A DNA stretch of 51,767 nt from Nemertoderma westbladi (lineage: Eukaryota; Xenacoelomorpha; Nemertodermatida; Nemertodermatidae). The DNA lies in contig JAUCBJ010004445.1 in assembly GCA_032718475.1 (NCBI GenBank), positions 1 to 51,767 on the forward strand, in the 5' to 3' direction. Shown here piece after piece: positions 11,155-26,100 of this stretch. The translations under genes and the position numbers were made by a program. The stretch's first letter is position 1. Each line of letters opens with the position of its first letter. Under the pieces are notes generated by a model. The model was not told the origin of the DNA and searched no databases. It saw only the letters and a list, made by a program, of their open reading frames with translations.

Positions 11155-14100
11155 GTAAATATATTGGACAGTTGTAATTAATTATATTTATTATTAATTT
11201 AATTAATTGTAATTATTATTTGCATCAATATGTGTTATCTGGTGGATTTAAAGGTGGAAATTTATTTGATGATTACGTACACGAATATAGTGTCCGACAA
11301 TATATATGGGACAATATAGTGTCGTAATTCAGTGGAACTCTTGGAACCCCCAAATTATTCTACATATCTTAATGAAATTGCATGAGATTTTAAATATAAT
11401 TTACTCCCAAATTGTAACATTACTCAACGCCGTTAGTATTAACATCGTGTTGTTATTTAGCACTTTACAACTTTAGAGTAGATTACAGCATTTTATTGGA
11501 CTGTATATTTAGTATTGTATTTGGTGTTATTGTTTACGTGGTAACCCACGACGGCGTTAAGTAATGTCCATTAAGGGGACATTACTTAACGCCATCATTG
11601 AATACCTCGTAAACAATAGGTGGAAATTTGCCTGACAGCCAGATAGGCCTACTACATTACCTACCGGTAGGCGGGGTATAGCTATTAATAACAAGTTGGG
11701 CCTAGCTATATTATTATAACACGGCTCCAAACGCCACCATAAATATAAGCTAACTTATTTATAACATAATTTATGTCATTTTTACATTTATTTATACAGC
11801 AACTAATATAATTTGTGCAATTTTTATCACTTATAATGTATATGTACAATAATTTCCACTGCAGGTAAATGTAATGATTAATCGTTAGCGAAGATTTCAC
11901 ATAATAAAATTGGGATTGATGTCATTGAATTTAAGTGTAATTGATTTATTTGTTTTAGTTTAAAAATCACAATAGTTTAGCATATGGCTGGGTATATTTT
12001 TTTGAGAATAATGGTTTTGGAGGTCGACAAACCTGATGGGCTGGGTTACATACCCCCGTTTTGTAGAGAAGTAGAGTTACTGTAATAAGCTTCCCATTTT
12101 GTACCAGCCAAAATGGTAGTAAAAATGAGGAAATTATTATACAAATTTCGGTTGCTCCAGAAACTAAATTGGTAAATATGTAGTCGCAACATGGATTTCA
12201 CATAGCAACAGGGCAACTATTGGTGAGGTTTGGGTGAATGAGTGGTTTCTTATTATTATAACTTTTGTGGGTCGCAGCTTTGCAAAGTCGACAATGACGT
12301 TCAGGTGGGAGGGATCGAACTGATGACTTCCGGCAGTGATTGCACCGTTGTATTCTGGCCTCTTCCTTTAACACCTCTTGATGTCTCTTCGCAACAATTT
12401 CCTTATGTTTTTCTTCATCTTCTTTTTATCCGCCACTAATGATTTATCGTAAGCAATATTCTGCAAAGTTATTGTAGATGCTGTTACTTGCTCTTTTCCC
12501 TCCTCCAACACAAATTCACGCTGATTGTGATGCTGTTGCCCTATCGTCTGACGCATCATCTCTTGGTATTTGACTCCGGCGTAATTAGTTGCGTTCTTTA
12601 GATCAACATAGTTTTCCCTGTTTGTGTTCGCTGGCTTTATTTCGGAAATCATTTCCGCTGCGCCGTTAGGATTAACGCTCAGAATGATAAGCAATGTAAA
12701 TCCTTCTGACTTGATGTTGTTAGACAATGAATCCAAACCGAGAATACCATTGAATTCATGAGAGAGAATCGATAAGAAGCCATCCAACCCGAAACTAACA
12801 TCCCAGACCCACATAACATAGTGAGAAGTGATTAACCAGACTACCTCCTCGGAGCAGAGAACCTCATTGCAGAATTAATCTGATACGTTGCTGTGTCTAT
12901 TGTGTAGGTAAATGGCGAGGCCTTTCATCGATGGGGGTTTGACGGCATTAATGGCTTCCGATAGAGATTTTGTGACATATTTTTTTACTTTTTTTTGCCC
13001 CCTATTTGTATTTTAACTTACTCGTAACGTCAGCGTGGCACCTTTCGATGTCTCGCCCACTATTGAGTCAATCCCTTCTGATGAAACCCCTCTCACTGAG
13101 GAGGTTACTCCCTTGTATGAGCACTCCCCACCCACTGGAGAGGTTATTCCCTTGTATGAGCACTCCCCACCCACTGGAGAGGTTATTCCCTTGTATGAGC
13201 ACTGCCCACCCACGGGAGAAGTTACTCCCTTGGATGAGCACTCCCCAGACGGACCATCTTCGGTTATCAACTTTATATCAACTATGTCGCGGAATCTGAA
13301 TGTAGATAAGGGCGGGTCGCCGATTAAACTGTCTATTGGGAGGTCCAGAATCACGTGCGATTCAATTGGGATTCCGAAAATATGCAAAATCATATTGCTG
13401 AGTTCTGCCATATTATAATTTCTTTGGATCATTATTGGGCACGTCATTCCCTTACATTGGACGATGAATGTTACCTTGTTACTGGTAGAAGTAGGAGAAG
13501 GCATATTGTAGCCTACTCACGGTCTTTTAATTCTACTTCTAAATTAAGGATCATCCCATTAATTAAGAGTGATTGCAATTATTACACAGGCCTATATATT
13601 ATATAGGCCTATGTAATAATTCACAGTACATACTGTAATTATTAATAACTAATTGAAAACAATCGAATCAATCTTGCGTGGCCGTCTTTCTATCAGTACC
13701 AACAAATCACTACAAGATTGGAGCAATGCAACTGGTGCAATATCGATGGATACGCCTATTTCAAACGCTTGTAAATAAAGAATGAACGAAAAAATAAAAT
13801 TCTGGCGCACCCAGTAATTAGGCGGCAGATGAAACTATCTCTGTTTCAAATATATAGCAAGGGAAATAATGTACTATAGAACATTATAATTATTATTATC
13901 GTTATTATATTTGTTAGTGAAGTAATCCCAAACCAATATACGAGAATAACCGAGAATATGTGATGCAATAAATTACATGATTATGAGAGTAACAACTGGA
14001 TGACTTATTGACTATAGCGTGAGTGATACTACTACTACTAGGATCGGCATGCTGCATTGCAGCTGCATTTTTAAGAATGCTGTGCCGGCTTGTCAACAAA

Positions 14101-17100
14101 ATTGCACCGCCACAACTCCCTATCACCAATGACATTTGCTAGATCATCCGCATCTTCAAGGCCAGTGTCCTTTAAGATGCGTCTCAAGAAAGTCATGGGC
14201 TGTCCACCATGCTTATTCACTCCATGAGGCTGCCAAAGTACAAGATTATGCACTGGCTGGTCCTCACGGCGAAAGCAATGTCCTGCAAAGCGGAGGCAAT
14301 TTTGTTCTAGTGTCAAGCTTGGGGGAACCAATGAGACACCTCCAATGTTATATAGTGCCTGGTTGGAGATGTGTGCATTGTACTTGACACAATGAACCCG
14401 GCGTAGCATTCTTGTGAATGTGCCATCCAGAGATTTATTTGGTGTCCTCAGCAGTTAGAGCCCAGCATGGACACACATAGAGGAGTACTGGAACTACTGC
14501 TGCTCTAAATAATCGGACCTTAAGTTTCCGATTAATTCTCGGTGACTTCCAAATCCTGGAAAGCCTATTCAAGGCTGCCCATGCCTTTCCCTTACGTTTT
14601 CGAAGGTCCTCACCTGACTTCCGGATCCATGATCCCAGGTAACAGAAGTCGTCTATCAACGCTAGTAACGGTGAACCACGCTTAATCTTCGTAGTTTTTG
14701 TCGATTTCAAAAAGGCGTTCGACATGGTCAGCGGCGCAAAATTGTTACATAAACTGTTTAGTATGGGAATTAGAGGAAAGGTATATAACCTAATAAAAGA
14801 CCTACTTAACAACAGGATCAGAGTGTGAGACGGACTGCGATTTACAGACATTATACAACAGCTAAGAGGAATATTACAAGGAGACTGTCTGTCCCCCACA
14901 ACATTAATAAATTCATCGCCGACCTAGCCTCAGTGTTACGCTCCGCCGCAGCCTGTCTCAGATTCCTGTTTTATGCAGATGACCTAGCGTTATACTCGTC
15001 CAACCGGGTTGATATACAAAGATGACTTGATGCACTTTTGGAATGGAGCACAAAAAACGGCATGGTAGTAAACATAAAGAAAACGAAAATAATTAAATTT
15101 TGAAAAGGCGGAAGATTATCCTCGACGGACCAGTTCTTCTACAATGGGAACATAGTAGAAATAGTAAACAAATACGATTACCTCGGAGTAACTCTACAAC
15201 CGGCGCTCAGTTTCAGCAAACATATTAAATCCAAAATGGAAACCACTTTCAAAATAATTGGGTCTTTGAGACATCTACGTTGTTCGGTACATGTCTACTA
15301 TGATGGGATAGATGAGCTTTAAACACTCAGGTATTTTAAAGACCTCAGGGGGAACACCATCTACTCCACTGGCATGATTGGTCTTAATGCTCTTTGCAGC
15401 AGCCTTCACTTCTGCAAAGGAGATATCGCCAATGGGAATATCTGGGAGTACAGACTCAGACACTTTTACTTCTATAAAGTTATCAGGCAATACCCTGTCA
15501 TTATTGAGGAGCTTTTCAAAGTGGGCTTTCCAACCATTGAGGCGATCGGCTGGTGATTCAGCCTTAACCTTGGTGGTTGGTTGGCTTTTCCGCCCAGTAA
15601 GCAAATTGATCGATTTCCATGCCTGGGATGATTGCCTGTTGTCGTCAGCATCATTAATGGCATCAACAGAGTACTTTAACATCATTAACAGAGTACTGCC
15701 TGTTCAGGGACCTAGATGCAGCCTTAACTGCATTCTTGGCCGCTGTAGTCTGTTTGAGTCGGGACTCTTTCTGCGCCTTATGAAGGTCATTTCGGCACTT
15801 CTGAATTTTGTTGTCAGTCCAGGGGGCCCTTTTCCTGTTTCGAGGGTATACAGGAACAGTGATCTGCCGCCTCGAGGCAAGAGCCTCATACCTGTTGCTC
15901 AGCTGTAGTGTGAAGCTGGATCTCACACTTGGCTGTTGCAACAGAGAGGACCAGTCATGCCGCGGCAAGGCAGATTTCGTTGTTCTGCTAGCACGCAGAC
16001 TAAGTCTTACCTTGGCCACAATAAGGCGGTGATCACTGAAGAAGGGTCGAAGTGTAAATGCATTACAGTCTTGTATAGAGCTCCTGTATTTCCTACGAAA
16101 CAGAATATGGTCTATCTGGGACTTGTGACCACTGGGTCCACTATGAGTCCATAGCTTTCCAGTTCGCTTCTTGAACTGGGTTCCAGCCGAAAACAATCCA
16201 TTTCCAGAGATAAAATCCTGAAGAAGGACAGAATTTCGGTTAACACTATTGCTATAGACCCAGGGCGATGTAGGTGATTGATGCAGACTTGCATTAAAGT
16301 CTCCCAGGAATGTTAAGAATGCATGCTGATCCACTCCATCAGTAGCTGCTTGTAGATTGTGGTAGAAATTTTCCACCTCCTCTACAGGGGCAACACTAGT
16401 TGGAGAGTAGCACACAATCAGAACCACCTTAGGAAACTTCTTAGCCAGTCTTCCAAAACGTGAGAAGTGGCAACGGATGATGCGGTTAGAGATTTGGTCT
16501 ATTTTATCCAATGCTGCATGTGCAGTTGGATTCATCAATAGACCAATTCCACCATTGCCACTATCATCTGCTGACGCGAGGGCGAGTTGCCAACCGCCCC
16601 GCCCCCCATGTCCTTAATCAGAACCTCATCAGTCTGTCCAGTCTGCATTCGGTGCTCTTGAACACCCACTGCGCTAAGAGAAAGCTTATCTGCCAAGGCA
16701 GTCAGCTCACCTTGTCGCATTGGGGACCCGAGTGTTAGGGTGTTTATTGAGGCTAGTCTAGTGACTTGCCTCAGATTCACCAATGGCTTTGTTGGTCGGG
16801 GTGGAACATGAGAGTAGCCTCCAACTCCAGAATCCCTCTCCCCTCACAATCTGGCCTTCCTGGTGACCCAGGGTTTGGGCTAGAAAGGTCATCAGGAAAG
16901 GGACTCAAAGAATTGTTGGCTGCTCTCTCTCCAGTAGGGGGTAAGACAGGCAGCCGGTCAGGAGTTAACTGACGCCTGTGAGGCCGATTTCACTTTCACG
17001 GATTCACTCACTCACTAACGATCGTTCGTGTAACAAAGCCACTCGGATCATCACACTGTAAAGTGCTATTTAGAGAAGTTTGCTGTGATTGGTACTATCT

Positions 17101-20100
17101 TTTCTTAGTCATTCAGCCTGCCTTTAGCCAACCAGCCCGGCCAGGCTGTGGTTCTTTCTGGCTATTATGCTAGGCTGAGGGCTAAGGTAAGTTATAGCTC
17201 GTGGAGTAGTGAGCTTATCTAAGTGACAAGAGACGACGCACGATTTGCAGCTTATATATATGGATGGATGGATGTTTTAGGAAACTGGTTTATTCCATGG
17301 GTGCATTTCTACAATAAATGTCACTCTATCTCTCTCTCTCTCTTATATTGTTCAGTACTGTAACTTATATTGTGTTATTGGTGATTACGCTACTTCGCAC
17401 CATACGTGCAATAGCATTGTTGGTGAGACAACATTATCTAGTAAATGCCATTATATTACAAGTCAATAAGAACCCTCTTATTTATTACACTGCTTCTGGG
17501 GTCTAACACATATCCTCGACAGGCCACTCGTTGGACTGACGGCAGGTTCCCTGAGCGAAACCAGAAGTCACGTGAGAAGGAAGGTAAGCATTTCTACTAG
17601 AGAGCGCCTGTGGAATCGTATAAGGGTCTTTCGAGAATCTCACCCACTCGACGAAAGATATCCCTCTGGTGACCTTTGCCAGAGTTCTCTTACAATATTT
17701 ACGGAGGAATAATATGGAGACGAGAGTCAATAGTTAAGATATTGTAAAAAGGTATACTGTGACTTTTGTACATACAGTATATACCACCGTTCAGCATTTA
17801 GCTCTTAAACGGGAGTTTCTTTAACTGGTGGTGTCTGAAAGTCTCAAAAATCTTAACTTCTGTTCAACTCGACAGCTTTAAATCATACCACATAATCATA
17901 CACATTAGCATGTCAATATCAGGTTCCACCTTGTGTTGTGGTTGCCTTGAATTCACATCTCCTGTAGGTCGTAGGTTCGATCCTCACTTGGGCCAGGGCA
18001 GTTTTCGTTTCGGCACGAATGCTTTAAAGGGACCAGCCAGGGCGCATCTCTGCCTTACATCCTTAAGTGGAAGCTAAATGAGTACTAGAGTTTCCTCTGG
18101 GGAGTAAAGTGCTGGGGGGACTGACTGGAAATAAGTCGTCAGACTTTGTGCGTAATCCCTGGCCTAGCGGCCGAAGAAAATTTAATTTTACTTTAATCGA
18201 AACGGCGGCGTAGACGACAACTATTTGTAATTATTAACCAAACCCCAACAGCAGGACCTACTGTCAGATCGCTAAGTCTTTGTCAACTTCATGGCTCGCC
18301 CCACATTTATTTTATTTTAATAAATTGAATTGTGTATTTTGGTTCTTGATATTATATTATATCTTAACGATAATTATTAACGTAAAGTAGTTAACGGATA
18401 TAATTAAGCTGATTTTTAACCAGTTGAATATATTTATCGGTAGGATTTAGGACTGGTTGGTATGACAATTGGGAGTCATGTGAACGATCTCAACCTCGAC
18501 TCTGTTATCTTCCGACCGGTGTTTGAGGAGGCCGAACGATTAGGTCTTCCAATATTCCTTCATCCATGGGATATGCAGTCACAGGAAAGACTTTCCGAAT
18601 ACTGGTTACCTTGGCTTGTGGGTATGTACACGTACAGTATACTCTGTATGCACAAGTACACTAATACACGATGTGGGGCCTTTGCGTAGCACGTGAAGTT
18701 ATGTTAAGAGTCAACTCAAAATAATTATAAGCAAAATATAAGCAGATGTCCCCTAATCACTTTACCACCTAGAGATAGACTGGGTAACTGCAGTCGATGT
18801 TAGACTTCACAAAAACTCTGTCTGAGGTCTAGAATATATATGTACCAGGTTCAAACAGGAAGAAAGGATTATAAACAATAATACCAAATGGCTGAAGGTT
18901 TTATTTCACACATTTCTAACAATAACAATTATGTTTTCATTTCAGACATTTCTAAAATGTTACCATTTCAGCCCAATAGCGGTAGATTGGGATAACTTCC
19001 TTGAATCACCTTCCTCAAAAAGGCATGTGGTCGGGTACATATATTCCAAGATTCAGCTTAAATAGATTAAGATAACAGGACATGGGGAAGTTTATAATTT
19101 TCATACTTATCGCCCTCTAGCGGCAGACTAGGGAACTGGAGACCGATTACCGACCCCACAATGTCACAGATTGTGTTCTAGCACATACCTTAAATTATAA
19201 ATAGCGGAAAGGTTAAAAAGATTTCACATTAAGAAATTTCGCCCTGTATCGAGAGACTGTTTAACTGATGGTGTCTGAAAGACTCTATAAAAAATCCCAA
19301 CTTTTGGTCTTATTGATTACTACAAATATTAAACTCGACGGCTTTAAATCCGGCAAAAGTTATTAGAATGTCAGAATCGTCCTAATAGTGTCAGTTCCCT
19401 AAGGCTCCGCCAATTTCGTGGCTCGACCCACAATACTAAACCTTATCAGGAATGATTGATTATGTTTATATATTTTCTCTGATCTTAGGGGGCATTCTAA
19501 AATTAATTGTTCTCTAAATTAAAGATTTTCTAAATGTTTCAATATAATTCTAGAATAAAATCAACTTACTACGGTGAGGAGAAATAGTAAACCATCACAA
19601 ACGGAATAATTACACCAATAATGTACAATTTAATATTCCGCTTGTGTTGCTTTAGGGTTTCTCCTCACCACATTAAGTTGATTAAATTCCTCACCTGAGT
19701 AAGGCTCCCCCACAAGAAGGGGAGTTGAAATATTGTGACAATTTAATAATTTTTGCAATACATTTCATCATTCATTGTCCCGCTATCTACCTATTTGATA
19801 TGAACATGAATGATAACTCTTCTCAATAATTCTAGAAGTATGCTCTAAACCTAAACTAAACAATGTTCTAAATGTTTTAAGATTATCTCCAGCTTACGAT
19901 TCTCTGTCTATGTTACAGGAATGCCTACAGAAACCTGCACTGCAATATGTTCTCTGATATTCGGTGGTGTTCTAGAATTATTCCCTAATTTGAAGATTTG
20001 CTTTGCACATGGTGGAGGAGTATTCCCTTATTTGATTGGTAGGAAATATGTTGTGACGTCACCATATAGAAACATATAGTATATAGAACTACATTACGTC

Positions 20101-23100
20101 ACTCAGGTTGACAGGACATTGTATTGTACCGGAATTAAATACTTGATTTTTTATCCCCGGCATTGTAGTGTTACTCGATTGCAATGTAAATACTTGATAT
20201 TGTATCTCAGAATATATTTGTTTTTTACTGATAAATTAAGAATATATTTGTTTTTTATCCCCGATTGAAATGTAAGAATATATTTGTTTTTTATGATAAA
20301 TTAAGAATATATTTGTTTTTTATGATAAATTAAGAATATATTTGTTTTTTATGATAAATTAAGAATATATTTGTTTTTTATGATAAATTAAGAATATATT
20401 TGTTTTTTATGATAAATTAAGAATATATTTGTTTTTTATGATAAATTAAGAATATATTTGTTTTTTATGATAAATTAAGAATATATTTGTTTTTTATGAT
20501 AAATTAAGAATATATTTGTTTTTTATGATAAATTAAGAATATATTTGTTTTTTATGATAAATTAATATATTTGTTATTTCTGTGGGGGGGGGGGGGGGGG
20601 GCAGGGCATTGAGAATATATTTGTTATTTCGTGGGGTATTGAGAATATATTTGTTATTTCGTGGGGTATTGAGAATATATTTGTTTTTTATGATAAATTA
20701 AGAATATATTTGTTTTTTATGATAAATTAAGAATATATTTGGTTTTTATGATAAATTAAGAATATATTTGTTATTTCTGTGGGGCATTGAGAATATATTT
20801 GTTATTTCGTGGGGTATTGAGAATATATTTGTTTTTTATGATAAATTAAGAATATACTGTATTTGTTATTTCTGTGGGGCATTGAGGATATATTTGTTTT
20901 TCTAGGCCGCATTGAACATATATTTGTTTTTCTATGCCGCATTGAACATATATTTGTTTTTCTAGGCCGCATTGAACATATACAGTATTTGTTTTTCTAT
21001 GCCGCATTGAACATATATTTGTTTTTCTATGCCGCATTGAACATATATTTGTTTTTCTAGGCTGCATTGAGAATATATTTGTTTTTCTAGGCCACATTGA
21101 GAATATATTTGTTTTTCTAGGCCGCATTGAGAATATATTTGTTTTTCTATGCCGCATTGAACATATATTTGTTTTTCTAGGCCGCATTGAACATATATTT
21201 GTTTTTCTAGGCCGCATTGAGAATATATTTGTTTTTCTATGCCGCATTGAATATATATTTGTTTTTCTAGGCCGCATTGAACATATATTTGTTTTTCTAG
21301 GCTGCATTGCACATATATTTGTTTTTATATGCCGCATTGAACATATATTTGTTTTTCTAGGCCGCATTCAACATATATTATTTTTCTAGGCCGCATTGAG
21401 AATATATTTGTTTTTCTAGCCCACATAGAGTATATATTCGTTTTTCTAGACCTCATTGCAGACATATTTTTTTTCTAGGCCGCATTGAGAATATATTTGT
21501 TTTTCTAGGCTGCATTGAACATATATTTGTTTTTCTAGGCCGCATTGAACATATATTTGTTTTCTAGGCCGCATTGAACATATATTTGTTTTTCTAGGCC
21601 GCATTGAACATTTATTTGTTTTTCTAGGCCACATTCAACATATATTTGTTTTTCTAGGCTGCATTGAACATATATTTGTTTTTCTAGGCCGCATTGAACA
21701 TATATTTGTTTTTCTAGGCCGCATTGAACATATATTTGTTTTTCTATGCCGCATTGAACATATATTTGTTTTTCTAGGCCGCATTAAACATATATTCTTT
21801 TTCTAGGCCGCATTGAGGATATATTTGTTTTTCTAGCCCACATAGAGGATATATTCGTTTTTCTAGACCTCATTGCAGATATATTTTTTTTCTAGGCCGC
21901 ATTGAGAATATATTTGTTTTTCTATGCCGCATTGAACATATATTTGTTTTTCTAGGCCGCATTGAGAATATATTTGTTTTTCTAGACCTCATTGCACATA
22001 TATTTTTTTAGGCTGCATTGAGAATATATTTGTTTTTCTAGCCCAAATTGAGGATAGATATATTTGTTTTTCTAGACCTCATTGCACATATATTTTTTTT
22101 CAAGGCCGCTTTGAGAATATATTTGTTTTTCTATGCCGCATTGAACATATATTTGTTTTGCTATGCCGCATTGAACATATATTTGTTTTTCTAGGCCGCA
22201 TTGAGAATATATTTGTTTTTCTAGGCCGCATTGAACATATATTTGTTTTTCTAGGCCGCATTGAACATATATTTGTTTTTCTAGACCTCATTGCACGTAT
22301 ATTTATTTTCTAGGCCGCATTGAACATATATTTGTTTTTATATGCCGCATTGAACATATATTTGTTTTTCTAGGCCGCATTGAGAATATATTTGTTTTTC
22401 TAGGCCGCATTGGACATATATTTGTTTTTCTAGGCTGCATTGAACATATATTTGTTTTTCTAGACCTCATTGCACATATATTTTTTTCTAGGCCGCATTG
22501 AACATATATTTGTTTTTCTAGGCCGCATTGAACATATATTTGTTTTTCTAGGCTGCATTGAACATATATTTGTTTTTCTAGACCTCATTGCACATATATT
22601 TTTTTTCTAGGCCGCATTGAACATATATTTGTTTTTCTAGACCTCATTGCACATATATTTTTTTTATAGGCCGCATTGAGAATATATTTGTTTTTCTATG
22701 CCGCATTGAACATATATTTGTTTTTCTATGCCGCATTGAACATATATTTGTTTTTCTAGGCCACATTGAGAATATATTTGTTTTTCTAGGCCGCATTGAG
22801 AATATATTTGTTTTTCTATGCCGCATTGAACATATATTTGTTTTTCTAGGCCGCATTAAACATTATTTGTTTTTCTAGGCCGCATTGAGAATATACTTGT
22901 TTTTCTAGGCCGCATTGAGGATATATTTGTTTTTCTAGCCCACATTGAGGATATATTTGTTTTTCTAGGCCGCATTGAGAACATATTTGTTTTCCTAGGC
23001 CGCATTGAACATATATTTTTTTTTTCTTGCCTGCATTGAACATATATTTGTTTTTCTAGGCCGCATTGAACATATATTTGTTTTTCTAGGCTGCATTGAA

Positions 23101-26100
23101 CATTTATTTGTTTTTCTAGGCCACATTCAACATATATTTGTTTTTCTAGGCTGCATTGAACATATATTTGTTTTTCTAGGCCGCATTGAACATATATTTG
23201 TTTTTCTAGGCCGCATTGAACATATATTTGTTTTTCTATGCCGCATTGAACATATATTTGTTTTTCTAGGCCGCATTAAACATATATTCTTTTTCTAGGC
23301 CGCATTGAGGATATATTTGTTTTTCTAGCCCACATTGAGGATAGATATATTTGTTTTTCTAGACCTCATTGCACATATATTTTTTTTCAAGGCCGCTTTG
23401 AGAATATATTTGTTTTTCTATGCCGCATTGAACATATATTTGTTTTTCTATGCCGCATTGAACATATATTTGTTTTTCTAGGCCGCATTGAGAATATATT
23501 TGTTTTTCTAGGCCGCATTGAGAATATATTTGTTTTTCTAGGCCGCATTGAACATATATTTGTTTTTCTAGGCCGCATTGAACATATATTTGTTTTTCTA
23601 GACCTCATTGCACGTATATTATTTTCTAGGCCGCATTGAACATATATTTGTTTTTCTATGCCGCATTGAACATATATTTGTTTTTCTAGGCCGCATTGAG
23701 AATATATTTGTTTTTCTAGGCTGCATTGAGAATATATTTGTTTTTCTAGCCCACATTGAGGATATATTTGTTTTTCTAGACCTCATTGCACATATATTTT
23801 TTTTCTAGGCCGCATTGAACATAAATTTGTTTTTCTTGGCCGCATTGAACATATATTTGTTTTTCTAGGCCGCATTGAGAATATATTTGTTTTTCTATGC
23901 CGCATTGAACATATATTTGTTTTTCTATGCCGCATTGAACATATATTTGTTTTTCTAGGCCACATTGAGAATATATTTGTTTTTCTAGGCCGCATTGAAC
24001 ATATATTTGTTTTTCTAGGCCACATTGAGAATATATTTGTTTTTCTAGGCCGCATTGAACATATATTTGTTTTTCTAGACCTCATTGCACATATATTTTT
24101 TTTATAGGCCGCATTGAGAATATATTTGTTTTTCTATGCCGCATTGAACATATATTTGTTTTTCTATGCCGCATTGAACATATATTTGTTTTTCTAGACC
24201 ACATTGAGAATATATTTGTTTTTCTAGGCCGCATTGAACATATATTTGTTTTTCTAGGCCGCATTGAGAATATGTTTGTTTTTCTATGCCGAGTTGTACA
24301 TATATTTGTTTTTCTAGGCCGCATTGAACATATATTTGTTTTTCTATGCCGCATTGAACATATATTTGTTTTTCTAGGCTGCATTGAACATATATTTGTT
24401 TTTCTAGGCCGCATTGAACATATATTTGTTTTTCTAGGCCGCATTGAACATATATTTGTTTTTCTAGGCCGCATTGAGAATATATTTGTTTTTCTAAGCC
24501 ACATTGAACATATATTTGTTTTTCTAGGCCGCATTGAGAATATATTTGTTTTTCTATGCCGCATTGAACATATATTTGTTTTTCTAGGCCACATTGAGAA
24601 TATATTTGTTTTTCTATGCCGCATTGAACATATATTTGTTTTTCTAGGCCGCATTGAACATATATTTGTTTTTCTAGACCTCATTGCACGTATATTATTT
24701 TCTAGGCCGCATTGAACATATATTTGTTTTTCTATGCCGCATTGAACATATATTTGTTTTTCTAGGCCGCATTGAGAATATATTTGTTTTTCTAGGCTGC
24801 ATTGAGAATATATTTGTTTTTCTAGCCCACATTGAGGATATATTTGTTTTTCTAGACCTCATTGCACATATATTTTTTTTCTAGGCCGCATTGAACATAA
24901 ATTTGTTTTTCTTGGCCGCATTGAACATATATTTGTTTTTCTAGGCCGCATTGAGAATATATTTGTTTTTCTATGCCGCATTGAACATATATTTGTTTTT
25001 CTATGCCGCATTGAACATATATTTGTTTTTCTAGGCCACATTGAGAATATATTTGTTTTTCTAGGCCGCATTGAACATATATTTGTTTTTCTAGGCCACA
25101 TTGAGAATATATTTGTTTTTCTAGGCCGCATTGAACATATATTTGTTTTTCTAGACCTCATTGCACATATATTTTTTTTATAGGCCGCATTGAGAATATA
25201 TTTGTTTTTCTATGCCGCATTGAACATATATTTGTTTTTCTATGCCGCATTGAACATATATTTGTTTTTCTAGACCACATTGAGAATATATTTGTTTTTC
25301 TAGGCCGCATTGAACATATATTTGTTTTTCTAGGCCGCATTGAGAATATGTTTGTTTTTCTATGCCGAGTTGTACATATATTTGTTTTTCTAGGCCGCAT
25401 TGAACATATATTTGTTTTTCTATGCCGCATTGAACATATATTTGTTTTTCTAGGCTGCATTGAACATATATTTGTTTTTCTAGGCCGCATTGAACATATA
25501 TTTGTTTTTCTAGGCCGCATTGAACATATATTTGTTTTTCTAGGCCGCATTGAGAATATATTTGTTTTTCTAAGCCACATTGAACATATATTTGTTTTTC
25601 TAGGCCGCATTGAGAATATATTTGTTTTTCTAGGCCGCATTGAACATATATTTGTTTTTCTAGGCCGCATTGAGAATATGTTTGTTTTTCTATGCCGAGT
25701 TGTACATATATTTGTTTTTCTAGGCCGCATTGAACATATATTTGTTTTTCTATGCCGCATTGAACATATATTTGTTTTTCTAGGCTGCATTGAACATATA
25801 TTTGTTTTTCTAGGCCGCATTGAACATATATTTGTTTTTCTAGGCCGCATTGAACATATATTTGTTTTTCTAGGCCGCATTGAGAATATATTTGTTTTTC
25901 TAAGCCACATTGAACATATATTTGTTTTTCTAGGCCGCATTGAGAATATATTTGTTTTTCTATGCCGCATTGAACATATATTTGTTTTTCTAGGCCACAT
26001 TGAGAATATATTTGTTTTTCTATGCCGCATTGAACATATATTTGTTTTTCTAGGCCGCATTGAACATATATATGTTTTTCTAGGCTGCATTGAACATATA

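Noticed and set aside
13035-13418. Plus-strand 127-codon frame as a gene
   Set aside because: Mirror of the minus-strand frame, kept open by the 39-bp repeat; the minus strand has the ATG, the donor and a phase-matched second exon.
17503-17730. 75-codon minus-strand frame or a plus-strand exon ending at GGAAG|GTAAGC
   Set aside because: No family match and no partner exon; left unassigned.
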